A DNA stretch of 64,000 nt, taken from CAZRKC01 sp964600665. GTDB lineage: Bacteria > Bacillota > SLNR01. The position numbers and the translations under genes are program-made. The notes beneath the pieces were generated by a model. It searched no databases. It was not told the DNA's origin and worked only from the letters and a program-made list of their open reading frames with translations. This document shows positions 52,209 through 61,241 of this stretch, one piece after another (the stretch's first letter is position 1; each line of letters opens with the position of its first letter). The stretch spans positions 145,289-209,288 of the forward strand of contig CAZRKC010000001.1 of assembly GCA_964600665.1 (NCBI GenBank), written 5' to 3'.

Positions 52209-52248
52209 AAGTGCACCCAACGGTTAGCAAAAACCGTTGGGTGCACTT
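52209..52248. terminator. Long hairpin between the symporter and the M24 gene
   Basis: AAGTGCACCCAACGGTT and its exact complement, loop AGCAAA. The trailing T run is poor on the plus strand (TTCTATAT), so it may act for both convergent genes mainly through stem strength. Confidence 0.7.
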
Positions 52249-53406
52249 CTATATCACAATCAGGTTTTTCGTGTAGTTAGAGAATGGAATGCCGCAAGAG
52301 TCGCCAACCATGACCACATCTTCTACTCGAACACCCATCCGGTCAGGAATAACGATACTAGGTTCAATTGTAAAACACATGCCCTTTTGTAAAACCGTGT
52401 GATCTCTTTCAAAAAGGAACGGTGATTCATGGACATCGATTCCGATACCATGCCCTAGGCGATGAGTAAAGTACTGACCGTATCCTTCCTTTTCGATGAT
52501 ATCCCGTGAAATTCGATTCAGCTCTGCTGCAGTAATGCGCCCCCCCTGCATCGCCTCGATCCCTGCCTTTTGTGCTGCCATCACCAATTCATGGCAAAGA
52601 ACCCATTCTGCGGGAGGATCACCGCAAAAAACAGTCCGGCCAAAGTCAGATACGTAACCCTGATAAATTAATCCGAAATCAAAGGAAACCACTGTTTCTG
52701 GCAATAACGGAGTGTTGGCTGTCATCCCGTCTGCCATAAAACGGCGCGGTTTCCCTTCACCCCGGATGATCACGCCCGTATGAAAGGATAGTCCACTGCC
52801 ACCATGAATAGTTACTTGATGTGCTACTTCACGGATTAGATCATACTCCGTCATACCTACACGCATTTGATGGACCACAGAACCAAATACCTGGTCCGTC
52901 AACTCACCCGCTTTCATCATGATCTCAATTTCACTTGCATCCTTGACGGCGCGCATTTTTGCTACAAATGAAGATATATCAGCCCACTCCAACCCAGGTG
53001 ATGCTTTCTGTAGCCTAAACATACTTTTCGCCCAAAGCCGCTGGCACACACCCATTTTTTTCGGGTGCCCTAATCGATCCATGAGGCGTGTAGCAATCTC
53101 TGCAGGATCATCGCCATCCATAATCACAACAAGATTATCCGCCCATGGCATCCCCCGAATCTGACTTCCAACATACTTACTTGCACCCATCCGTGGTACA
53201 ACGAATAATGGCCAGCCGTCTTGAGTGATAAATGCACCATAGAGTTCGTCGCCGTGCTTATTGTCATCGGTTGGATTATGCGGTGGTCGTTGAACACCAG
53301 TTAGATACTGCAGGTCACTGGATATCATGATAAATGCAGCATCAATATGTTCGTTGATTAGATACCCCTGTAACTCCTTGATTCGTCTTTGATAATCCAT
53401 CTTCAT
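52249..53406 (-). CDS. M24 family metallopeptidase (Xaa-Pro peptidase-like), second copy
   Basis: About 385 residues from the ATG at 53406 (TAGGTGATC before it; nine bases after the stop of the flavin dehydrogenase). The metal ligands are present: Asp/Asp in SFDFGLIYQGYVSDFGRT, His in RLGHGIGIDVHESP, Glu in IEPSIVIP and Glu in VRVEDV. Only moderate similarity to the copy at 8.4 kb, so not a recent duplicate. Probably cleaves dipeptides or other C-N bonds; works with the flavin dehydrogenase in one operon. Confidence 0.85.
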   Translation of the reverse strand: MKMDYQRRIKELQGYLINEHIDAAFIMISSDLQYLTGVQRPPHNPTDDNKHGDELYGAFITQDGWPLFVVPRMGASKYVGSQIRGMPWADNLVVIMDGDDPAEIATRLMDRLGHPKKMGVCQRLWAKSMFRLQKASPGLEWADISSFVAKMRAVKDASEIEIMMKAGELTDQVFGSVVHQMRVGMTEYDLIREVAHQVTIHGGSGLSFHTGVIIRGEGKPRRFMADGMTANTPLLPETVVSFDFGLIYQGYVSDFGRTVFCGDPPAEWVLCHELVMAAQKAGIEAMQGGRITAAELNRISRDIIEKEGYGQYFTHRLGHGIGIDVHESPFLFERDHTVLQKGMCFTIEPSIVIPDRMGVRVEDVVMVGDSCGIPFSNYTKNLIVI

Positions 53407-53415
53407 TCCGATCAC

Positions 53416-54999
53416 CTACCCCTTCTGAAATAGACTATCAGGATTAAGCATCCATTCGGGATCAAATAGCGTTTTGATATTCTGCATGCTTCGGATTCCA
53501 TCATAAGCGTACATGTCTTTCAGCATACCGACTTTTAGTTTTCCAATTCCATGTTCAGCGGATACAGTTCCGCCCAACGTAATGACTTGCTTCGCCCATT
53601 CCCGATAAAACTCACGTCCTAATTCGTATTCTTCCTTGTTATTGGGTAAAATATTGACATGAATGTGATTATCCCCGATATGGCCAAACATCACCCAATC
53701 CAGGGAAGATCCATCCAAACTGGTATGGTAAAGTGCCAGCACATCCTTCAAATGGGCATCCGGGACAGCCATATCCGTACCGAGTTTCGTCAAACTAGGA
53801 TTTGTTCGTCGTCTTTCATCAATCTTTAGATTGACTGCTTCCGGAGTGGCATGCCGGAAGAGATGTAGCTTTTCCATCTCTCTTTTATTGGTAGCAATCC
53901 ATGTATCATCCTCATTCCCACCAGAATCCACCATGACTTGGCATAAAGTCATCATCGCATCACCGACCACATCATCATCGGATCCATGCACTTCAATATA
54001 GATTGCAGTATGATACGAAGTGGGAATTTCGGGCAAGGATGAAAAAGCAGGGCTGCTTAATCGCTGTTCCCTAAGTAGATTTAATGCATGATGATCGAAA
54101 TATTCCAATGACACTAATTTCGGGGAGCCCAAATCAATTAGTCTGGCATTGATTACAAAATCAACTGCGCTTTGTTCATTTGGGAAGAAAGCTGTCATGC
54201 TCCACATCGACTCTGGTGCAGGTATTAGTCGAATCTCCGCCTGGGTCAGGATACCCAATGTTCCCTCGCTCCCGATGAATAGGTCAATCAGGTCCATACC
54301 TTCCTTTGAATAATACCCAGACGCGTTTTTAATATTATTCCACAAGTAAGTTGGCAGTTGCCCTTGATATTGCTCCCCCGATTCCCCTTTGATGGAGAAG
54401 GCGTATCCATTTGCACGTTGGCTGCCCCGGGTCAATTGAATCATGTCGCCACTTGATGTCATAACTCGCAATGTATGAACATAAGGGCGTATTGGCCCGT
54501 AATAATACGAACGCGCCCCAGAAGCATTGCAGGCAATCATGCCCCCGATGGTTGCCGATGTTTCTGTTGGATCTGGTGAAAAAAACCACTCATCTGCGGT
54601 CTTCATCTCCTCTAATAATCTGACATCAGCATCTACCCATTCTGATGTGTCGAATTCCATCTGCTCTAACATTTCTCTCAGCACAGATAAAATCAAACCC
54701 GGCTGAACTGTTAATAGATATGTGGATGTTCCCTCATCATAGCTAAGCCCCATGACTTTGTCCATGCGGCTTAGATTGATGATTAACCCTCCTGACGGAA
54801 CTGCCCCGCCAGATATGCCTGTTCTCCCTCCTTGTACTGTAACGGACAATTCATGTTCTTTTGCGAAAAGTAGCGCCTCTCGGACTTCTTCTTCTGATTC
54901 AGGGAATATTATATAACTTGCCGTGCCAATACTTCTTGATTCATCTCTAAGGTAGTCTTCGTAATCTTTCCCCATCACGACCATTGCTCTTCCTGCCAT
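53416..54999 (-). CDS. FAD-linked oxidase / dehydrogenase (GlcD-like)
   Basis: About 527 residues from the ATG at 54999 (GGGAGG seven bases before). PCMH-type FAD domain: VTVQGGRTGISGGAVPSGGLIINLSRM, DPTETSATIGGMIACNASGARS, then the C-terminal FAD-linked oxidase domain with FGHIGDNHIHVNILPN and SAEHGIGKLK. Such flavoproteins oxidise 2-hydroxy acids (D-lactate, glycolate, D-2-hydroxyglutarate). In this island it could oxidise the 2-hydroxy acid made from a released amino acid. No iron-sulfur partner (GlcF) is adjacent. Divergent from the nitrilase gene. Confidence 0.88.
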   Translation of the reverse strand: MAGRAMVVMGKDYEDYLRDESRSIGTASYIIFPESEEEVREALLFAKEHELSVTVQGGRTGISGGAVPSGGLIINLSRMDKVMGLSYDEGTSTYLLTVQPGLILSVLREMLEQMEFDTSEWVDADVRLLEEMKTADEWFFSPDPTETSATIGGMIACNASGARSYYYGPIRPYVHTLRVMTSSGDMIQLTRGSQRANGYAFSIKGESGEQYQGQLPTYLWNNIKNASGYYSKEGMDLIDLFIGSEGTLGILTQAEIRLIPAPESMWSMTAFFPNEQSAVDFVINARLIDLGSPKLVSLEYFDHHALNLLREQRLSSPAFSSLPEIPTSYHTAIYIEVHGSDDDVVGDAMMTLCQVMVDSGGNEDDTWIATNKREMEKLHLFRHATPEAVNLKIDERRRTNPSLTKLGTDMAVPDAHLKDVLALYHTSLDGSSLDWVMFGHIGDNHIHVNILPNNKEEYELGREFYREWAKQVITLGGTVSAEHGIGKLKVGMLKDMYAYDGIRSMQNIKTLFDPEWMLNPDSLFQKG

Positions 55000-55134
55000 A
55001 TGTCCGCCTCCCATTTCTCGGTTGACTCATATTTCGTCCAGATGAAGAAAAGTCCTTCCTGCCGATTGGGCTATACAGGAGGAACAACCACAATTAAGCA
55101 GAACTGATACAGAAACGATAATTGGAGGTCACAG

Positions 55135-56052
55135 ATGAAACCCGATACAATTCGAGTCGCGTGCGTGCAGGCATCCCCCGTTTTGTTTGACCAAGAAGCA
55201 ACGCTTTCGAAATCAGTTTACTTGATTGAAGCTGCAGCAGCAAAAGGAGCACAGTTAATTGTATTCCCAGAGTCATTTATTCCAGCTTATCCACGCGGCC
55301 TATCCTTTGGCTTTGTGGTTGGGAACCGAACCATGGAGGGACGAAAAGATTGGCAGCGCTACCATGACGCTTCTGTACCAGTGCCGGGTGAAGCTGTCGG
55401 AAAGCTTGGAATAGCCGCGAAGAAAGCCGGTGCATATGTGGCTATGGGTATTACTGAACGTGATGGTGATGGATCGACAGCGACATTATATTGCACCACC
55501 TTATATTTTGGACCTGATGGAACCCTATTAGGTAAACATCGCAAACTAAAACCAACCGGCTCAGAACGATTGATTTGGGGCGAGGGTGATGGCAGTACGC
55601 TTACAGTCCTTGACACTCCGTTTGGGAAAATGGGTGGATTGATTTGCTGGGAGAATTACATGCCTCTGGCACGAATGGCGATGTATTCCAAAGGTGTACA
55701 AATCTACATAGCACCAACTGCTGACTCCAGAGATGTATGGCAATGTACAGCTCGGCATATAGCATTAGAGGGCAGGTGTTATGTTATCTCTTGCAATCAG
55801 TATGTTTCGAAGAGCATGTATCCGACGAACCTCTTAGGCTATGCAGATTTGCAAAACCAGCCCGAAGATATGTGTCCCGGGGGCAGCTGTATTATCGATC
55901 CAATGGGACAATATGTTGCCGAACCGGTATATAATCGAGAAGAAACCATCCTAGCCGATCTAGATTTAAACCTGATTACGCAAAGCCGATTGGATTTTGA
56001 TGTTTGTGGTCATTATGCTCGGCCGGATGTATTTGATTTTCGAATCAAGTAA
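55135..56052 (+). CDS. Nitrilase
   Basis: 305 residues; GGAGGT before the ATG. Catalytic triad: Glu in VFPESFIPAYPRG, Lys in KHRKLKPTGSERLIWGEGDG, Cys in GGLICWENYMPLARMAMY. The CWEN motif and the long PTGSERLIW region are typical of true nitrilases rather than amidases. Hydrolyses a nitrile to a carboxylic acid and ammonia. Natural substrates may be beta-cyano-alanine or aldoxime-derived nitriles. It is a single gene with its own hairpin terminator shared with the carbamoylase operon. Confidence 0.9.
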   Translation: MKPDTIRVACVQASPVLFDQEATLSKSVYLIEAAAAKGAQLIVFPESFIPAYPRGLSFGFVVGNRTMEGRKDWQRYHDASVPVPGEAVGKLGIAAKKAGAYVAMGITERDGDGSTATLYCTTLYFGPDGTLLGKHRKLKPTGSERLIWGEGDGSTLTVLDTPFGKMGGLICWENYMPLARMAMYSKGVQIYIAPTADSRDVWQCTARHIALEGRCYVISCNQYVSKSMYPTNLLGYADLQNQPEDMCPGGSCIIDPMGQYVAEPVYNREETILADLDLNLITQSRLDFDVCGHYARPDVFDFRIK

Positions 56053-56055
56053 TAG

Positions 56056-56098
56056 ATAATCATCCCTGATCGATATTGACCCAATCAGGGATGATTAT
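56056..56098. terminator. Bidirectional terminator
   Basis: ATAATCATCCCTGAT / ATCAGGGATGATTAT perfect 15-base stem between convergent nitrilase and M20 carbamoylase genes; the plus strand ends in TTTT. Confidence 0.85.
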
Positions 56099-56100
56099 TT

Positions 56101-57285
56101 TCAAACACGATCAAGAATCATCATCGTATCATATAATACCTGCAACCCTGTGTGAATATCCATCCAAGAAGTTTTCTCATTTGGATTATGACTGATGCCG
56201 CTGATGCTTGGCAGAAAAATCATTCCCACCGGGATTCGACTAGCGATCGCATTTGCATCGTGACCTGCTCCACTTTGGAGCAAAACATATTCCACCCCAT
56301 TGGCGGCACAAGCAGTTTTGATTGCTCCAATAATGGTCGGATCGCACATGCAAGAGCCTTTTTGAATTTTCCTCTCAAATGTAAATTCGAGATCCTTTTG
56401 ATTTAACGCAATCTCTGTTGCTTTACTGATCACATCATCGATCACTTGCTGTTTTATATGTCGAAGCTCCCAAACACTCTCCACATGTCCTGGAATGATA
56501 TTTGGCATATTTGGATAAACATGGACTTCACCAACTGTTGCTTTCAAATCTGAATCCAGCGATTGAACAAGATGATTCATAGTCAAAGCCCACCTGGAAA
56601 AACCAAGGAAAGCATCTTTTCGACTTTTCATCGATGTAGTCCCAGCATGGTTACTTTCTCCTATCACATTGACAGCATATCGGGTAATGCCAACAATACC
56701 TGTTACGATCCCGACCGGGATATTCCTGCGGTACAATGTATCACCCTGTTCTATGTGCATCTCCAAGAAGTAGTCGCACTGATCACTGTGAAAGTAACTA
56801 TCCGAAACATCTTGCAATTTAAGCCCATACGGCTTCAATTGGTCAGGAAGATTTGGGTCATTTAAATCCACGAGACCCATCATGGCTCTTGAACCAAAGG
56901 TACCCCCCATATGCCCGCCTTCTTCTGCACTAAACCCTGCCACGACTAATGTATGGGACAATTCAATCCTTTGTTCCCGGATAAATCGCACCAGTTCCAG
57001 TGCTGCAACCACTCCTAATGCACCATCAAACAAACCTCCATCGATGACAGTATCCAAATGGGAGCCGATCATTATTTGGCGTGGCGTTTTTCCTGGAAGA
57101 ATCCCAATTACATTTCGAACTGAATCGATGCAGACTTCGCAACCTGCTTCAGACAAGGATTGGCTGAACCAATTCGCTGCATCATTATACGCTTCGCTAA
57201 ATGGCAAACGCGTAATACCCCCCAGACTTGATTTCCCAAACTCACCCAACTTTCTTATATCCTTTTGCACTCGATGCAAATTCAA
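56101..57285 (-). CDS. M20 amidohydrolase: N-carbamoyl-L-amino-acid hydrolase / allantoate amidohydrolase type
   Basis: 394 residues, TTG start at 57285 after GGGGGGGATAA (a second TTG at 57279 is possible). Signatures: MIGSHLDTVIDGGLFDGALG, FSAEEGGHMGGTFGSRAM, EMHIEQGDTLYR, NVIGESNHAGTTSM, and AGHDANAIASRIPVGMIF. These fit the HyuC/AllC group, which hydrolyses N-carbamoyl amino acids or allantoate with two metal ions. It is last in the operon with a cyclic amidohydrolase and a deaminase-like amidohydrolase. That pairing fits ring opening followed by carbamoyl removal (hydantoin, dihydropyrimidine or allantoin breakdown). Confidence 0.85.
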   Translation of the reverse strand: MNLHRVQKDIRKLGEFGKSSLGGITRLPFSEAYNDAANWFSQSLSEAGCEVCIDSVRNVIGILPGKTPRQIMIGSHLDTVIDGGLFDGALGVVAALELVRFIREQRIELSHTLVVAGFSAEEGGHMGGTFGSRAMMGLVDLNDPNLPDQLKPYGLKLQDVSDSYFHSDQCDYFLEMHIEQGDTLYRRNIPVGIVTGIVGITRYAVNVIGESNHAGTTSMKSRKDAFLGFSRWALTMNHLVQSLDSDLKATVGEVHVYPNMPNIIPGHVESVWELRHIKQQVIDDVISKATEIALNQKDLEFTFERKIQKGSCMCDPTIIGAIKTACAANGVEYVLLQSGAGHDANAIASRIPVGMIFLPSISGISHNPNEKTSWMDIHTGLQVLYDTMMILDRV

Positions 57286-57305
57286 ATTATCCCCCCCAAC
57301 ACCAC

Positions 57306-57334
57306 TGCAGGGATCTGTTGGTCAGATCCCTGCA
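57306..57334 (-). other. Intercistronic hairpin
   Basis: TGCAGGGATCT / AGATCCCTGCA, 11-base stem, seven-base loop, between the deaminase-like and carbamoylase genes. No T run follows on the minus strand, so it is more likely an RNA stabiliser or attenuator than a terminator. Confidence 0.55.
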
Positions 57335-57339
57335 ATACT

Positions 57340-58764
57340 TTAAAGTTTATTCTCTTTCATGTACACAGCATTTACACCGTTGATTTCCCAAAACTTATCA
57401 GCCGCTGCTTTCCCTGCCAGATCCGCATGTTTCTGGGCTTCATCAAGAATCGCATCCAGGTCGAATGTTTGGGGTTTTCGATTCTCAACTAATACCTTCC
57501 CATTTACGATGACTGTGTCAACCTCATTCCCTCTTGCGCTATACACTAGATTGGGTACAAAATTACGCATAGGATGGAAGTAGAGCGGGGCCAAAGATGG
57601 TTGCCTTGTATCAACTAAAATCACATCCGCGTATTTGCCGACCTCCAGTGAACCGGTGATTTCGCCGATCCCGATGGCTTTAGCCCCTTCGATAGTCGCC
57701 ATCCTCAGGACTTTCCAACACGGCATCACTTCAGGGTCTTCGTACTTTAATTTATTAAATAAAGCAGTTAGCTTCATTTCGTTGATGATGTTGTGGCAGT
57801 TGTTCCCAGGCGCTTGATCGCTGCCTAAAGCAACAATTCCCCCTGCATCCAGGAATATTTTGGCTGGAGGGGCGATACCGTCGATAATGCCAATGGACCC
57901 AGAACATAAAACCATCGATGCCTGACTTTTAGCAACTTCTTTGACTTCATGCTCCAGCGCGTCGGTCAGGTGGATGCCAATAAAATCTTTGTCAAAGTAG
58001 TTTTTTGTAATCAGCCATGGAATGGTTCTACTGCCATATCTCATTTCCATCTGTTTTGTTTCTCTTGAACCCTGAGACAGGTGCATATGAATTTTCGTTT
58101 TCCGCTCTTTCACCAATTTTTTGATTTTCATCAACATTGCCTCACTGACAAAATCCGCACCTTGGGGGCCAAAGAGCACTTTTATTCGTTGATCATCTTT
58201 ATTATGCCACTTATCAAATGTGGATATCGCCTCATTTAGGGAAGTGTTACCATAGTCTTCATTGTATTCATAGAGCTCTCCCGGTGCATAAACTCTATTT
58301 AATGCTTCACGAATCCTAACGCTATAGTTCCCTCTTGCCCCCATTTCGAAGATAATTTGGCAGATCGCATCTGATTGAGCTCCATCTTCACCAATCGTTG
58401 TTGTTCCATTCATTATTGCCTCAGCAATACCTAATCTAGCACCTGCGATTCGCGTCTCATTGGTGGTGCTGACTTGAAACGGGCCAACGCCATGCATCAT
58501 CCAGTTATTTACATCCTGAGCGAGTCCTCGAAGGGTTGCCAGTGACGTATGCATATGTGCATCTATCAAACCAGGCATCACAACCTTGTTTTTCCCGTCG
58601 ATATTTTTTTCAGCAATGTATTCTGCTTTAATCTCGGCCACTGGAGCAATAGCGATGATTTTACCCCTATCGATTGCCAACGCATGGTCTGCGCGATAAC
58701 CGACACCGATCCCTTCAAGGGTATACATATGCGGGGCATTGATAATCATGTCAATTTTTTTCAT
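57340..58764 (-). CDS. SsnA/TrzA-type metal-dependent amidohydrolase (deaminase-like)
   Basis: 474 residues. The cytosine/guanine deaminase-type metal site is present: GLIDAHMHTSLATLRG, HMHLSQGSRE (His), IGIHLTDALEHE (His), VALGSDQAPGNNCHN (Asp). The family removes amino or chloro groups from heterocycles (SsnA, GuaD, AtzA, TrzA). ATG overlaps the stop of the upstream cyclic amidohydrolase gene (ATGA) with GAGGAGGT ahead. Place in the operon suggests the deamination step of a nitrogen heterocycle pathway. Confidence 0.85.
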   Translation of the reverse strand: MKKIDMIINAPHMYTLEGIGVGYRADHALAIDRGKIIAIAPVAEIKAEYIAEKNIDGKNKVVMPGLIDAHMHTSLATLRGLAQDVNNWMMHGVGPFQVSTTNETRIAGARLGIAEAIMNGTTTIGEDGAQSDAICQIIFEMGARGNYSVRIREALNRVYAPGELYEYNEDYGNTSLNEAISTFDKWHNKDDQRIKVLFGPQGADFVSEAMLMKIKKLVKERKTKIHMHLSQGSRETKQMEMRYGSRTIPWLITKNYFDKDFIGIHLTDALEHEVKEVAKSQASMVLCSGSIGIIDGIAPPAKIFLDAGGIVALGSDQAPGNNCHNIINEMKLTALFNKLKYEDPEVMPCWKVLRMATIEGAKAIGIGEITGSLEVGKYADVILVDTRQPSLAPLYFHPMRNFVPNLVYSARGNEVDTVIVNGKVLVENRKPQTFDLDAILDEAQKHADLAGKAAADKFWEINGVNAVYMKENKL

Positions 58765-60164
58765 TTTTCTACCTCCTCAACGTCTGGTTTTATGATTTGG
58801 CCAAAACCAGCGAACGCTTCACTAACTATTCCCTGATCCATGATAATTTGACCTCTGACAATCGTGTTTCTCAACGACCCCTGCAATGTTCGGCCATTAT
58901 AAAGCTCAGCAACGTCACGCCCTTTGGTATACATCTTTTGTTTATCGATCACAGTTGTTCCTCCAGGGTTCAGCACGATAAAATCTGCGTCCTTCCCAAT
59001 TCCGATGGTTCCCTTCCGATGGTCGATACGAAACACGCGAGCAGGATTCTCGCTCACTAAAGATACAAAACGTGATAATGTCAATCTTCCAGTCAAGACT
59101 GCATCGATCATTAGCGGGATTCGAGTTTCAATACCAGGAAAACCTGCAGGTGCTTTGAAGATATCAGTAAATCCCCGTGTTTTCTCTTCTAATGTGAAAG
59201 GCGCATGGTCGCTGCCAACCATGTCAACCGTGCCATCGTTGACAAATCCCCACAATCGTTCAAAGCCTTTTTTACTGCGAATCGGGGGATTGCATTTGGC
59301 CATGGGACCGAGATCCAATATATCTTCTTCAGTGGCGAACATATAGTGTGGGCATGTTTCGACAATAACCTGAATTCCTTCAGCCTTCGCTTTTTTCAAC
59401 ATATCCAATGCTTCGGCAGAAGAAACATGACAGATTTCTATCTTTGCTCCGGTGTGTCGAGCTAAAGTCAATAACTTGCTAACGGACTCCGTCTCTGACA
59501 CAATCGGATGAGACTCATAATGTGCTTTTGGATCCGTTCGCCCTTTTTGGATCAAAGCGGAGGTTATCCCCAGAATCATAGAATCGTTTTCCGCATGAAA
59601 ACACATCAGTACATCATGCTTTGCACCTTGCTCCATCGCGGTTAATAGAGTGAAGTCATCGTTGATAGTAAGTCCTTCAAATTCCTTTTCCCGCCCCTTC
59701 ATGGGCTCCTGGAGAAAAGTCTTAAACGCAATAATTCCCTGATTTTTCATGATTGCCATATTATCGATACTTTCAGATCCTAGTGCACCGTAAAAACAGC
59801 AATCAACGACAATTTGTTTTTCTGCAAGTTGATGTCTATTCTTCAAAATCTCAGGATTGAATGGTGGTGGATTTGAGATGGGATGCTCACATACTGTTGT
59901 CACTCCACCCGCCGCTGCTGCCATGGTTCCACTCAAGAATGTTTCTCGTTGCTCACTACCTGGCTCACGAATATGGACATGTGTGTCAATCGTCCCAGGC
60001 AGGATCCACATTCCTGTGCAATCCAAACTGCGACATTGGTCTGAGTGACATTCATTTTCGTTTCCAATTGACACAATTTTTCCGTTGACGATGTAGACAT
60101 TGGCTGACACAAGTTGCCCGTCAACATATACCTGTCCACCTAATAACTCCATTTCTTTGTGCAT
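58761..60164 (-). CDS. Cyclic amidohydrolase (dihydroorotase / allantoinase / hydantoinase type)
   Basis: 467 residues from the ATG at 60164 (GGGGGG about six bases before); the frame is open to 60440 but the extra part has no ribosome site. Metal site complete: GTIDTHVHIREPG (His-x-His), the carbamylated Lys in IIAFKTFLQEP, CFHAEN, EICHVSS and VGSDHAPF. It opens cyclic amide rings. Pyrimidine biosynthesis genes are absent, and the downstream carbamoylase and deaminase-like gene favour catabolism of allantoin, hydantoin or dihydropyrimidine over dihydroorotate. Confidence 0.85.
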   Translation of the reverse strand: MHKEMELLGGQVYVDGQLVSANVYIVNGKIVSIGNENECHSDQCRSLDCTGMWILPGTIDTHVHIREPGSEQRETFLSGTMAAAAGGVTTVCEHPISNPPPFNPEILKNRHQLAEKQIVVDCCFYGALGSESIDNMAIMKNQGIIAFKTFLQEPMKGREKEFEGLTINDDFTLLTAMEQGAKHDVLMCFHAENDSMILGITSALIQKGRTDPKAHYESHPIVSETESVSKLLTLARHTGAKIEICHVSSAEALDMLKKAKAEGIQVIVETCPHYMFATEEDILDLGPMAKCNPPIRSKKGFERLWGFVNDGTVDMVGSDHAPFTLEEKTRGFTDIFKAPAGFPGIETRIPLMIDAVLTGRLTLSRFVSLVSENPARVFRIDHRKGTIGIGKDADFIVLNPGGTTVIDKQKMYTKGRDVAELYNGRTLQGSLRNTIVRGQIIMDQGIVSEAFAGFGQIIKPDVEEVEK

Positions 60165-60846
60165 TCTACACCCCCCGTTTGATTCCGTCGACGCCTCCTG
60201 ATGATAAATGAAACTGCACTCTGGATCTGATTGCTTCACATTGGTTTGATACCATATGCCCCATTGTCCGCAAGCCTGATGAGGAATAATCACTCTGGCG
60301 ATGAAAAATTGATTACCTACAATCAGAGGAGCTGTAAAAGCATGACTACCTAATACAAATTCACCCTCGGAATCGTATATCCTGTTTTGTGAGTGAATCA
60401 ATGTTCTGATGAAATATTTTACGATCTGCAAAACAGCCAAATATCCTTTGGATATGTGTTGCAGATATTTAAACCCTTCTTAGAATATTTTCAGATATCC
60501 AATTCTCGTTGTGTCTGTACACCATGACACTCGGGTGCCCAAACTTGCAAGCGCTGCTTCCCTCTGAATTCGATCCACACATACTGCCTGATGATAATTG
60601 GAGCATAGCTGATTTGCCATTTTTTGGAGGATGGAGCCATCTGGAAAGATGGGTTTGATTCTCTCACAAACCATAACCACTTTGCTCATCAATTCCTATG
60701 AAACCACACTGGCGAATGGGTCATGCCCCTCAACAGCGTGTTTGTTAACCTGATAAGCCGATCAGGGGCATTTATCTAAAATGAATGCTGAAAGTCTCAT
60801 AATTCCAGTCCCTCTGCAAAGGTTGAATCGCAAACTCATTGCCCAT
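60165..60846 (-). pseudogene. Long leader with decayed reading frames upstream of the cyclic amidohydrolase operon
   Basis: Downstream of a good promoter (60890-60918), AAGGGGGTG followed by ATG at 60846 opens a 24-codon frame, MGNEFAIQPLQRDWNYETFS..., ending at 60772. Further fragments follow: 60480-60692 (70 codons beginning MMSKVVMVCERIKP) and an open stretch 60165-60440. A promoter, a true ribosome site and open pieces in shifted frames suggest a broken gene ahead of the operon, but I do not recognise its family. ATGCCCCT...AGGGGCAT (60723-60770) could form a hairpin. Alternatively it is a regulatory leader with a leader peptide. Confidence 0.4.
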
Positions 60847-60889
60847 AAAACACCCCCTTATTCATTTGGCGAAACGATGTTTCATTTTA

Positions 60890-60918
60890 TTTATACCGTT
60901 TTGCATCAGCATTGTCAA
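60890..60918 (-). promoter_or_regulatory. Promoter of the amidohydrolase operon leader
   Basis: TTGACA (60918-60913), 17-base spacer, TATAAA (60895-60890) on the minus strand. Confidence 0.7.
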
Positions 60919-61241
60919 ACACATCACCGGATGAAGTGATTCATTCTCTTAATAACCCTCACAGCACTCAATTTTGATCGAATCAATTGGTAACAATTAG
61001 CATGATTTGAAAGATTACCTGCAATATTACCCAAACTAAAGGGGTTTTGCAATACAAAGAAAGTTTCATTGCAGGATAAAACCTGTTGATGTCGAAATGA
61101 ACCTCTGCTGTTGAATCTATCCTCATTGAAAGCTTTTAAGCAACCATTTATCCCCTTCTCCTACACATAATAATTGGCCTTGTATACCTTGAGCTGAATG
61201 GAATATAGAATGCTATCTTTTAATTAGGAAGGAGACTCCTC
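60919..61241. other. Divergent intergenic region before the MFS gene
   Basis: About 320 AT-rich bases between the leftward amidohydrolase promoter and the rightward MFS gene. No gene, RNA or clear rightward promoter recognised. Confidence 0.4.

Noticed and set aside
60165..60440. 92-codon N-terminal extension of the cyclic amidohydrolase
   Set aside because: The enzyme fold begins right after the ATG at 60164, which has its own ribosome site; the extension is unlike the family.
60723..60770. Hairpin ATGCCCCT...AGGGGCAT as a riboswitch
   Set aside because: No conserved aptamer core recognised; the arms alone are not enough.
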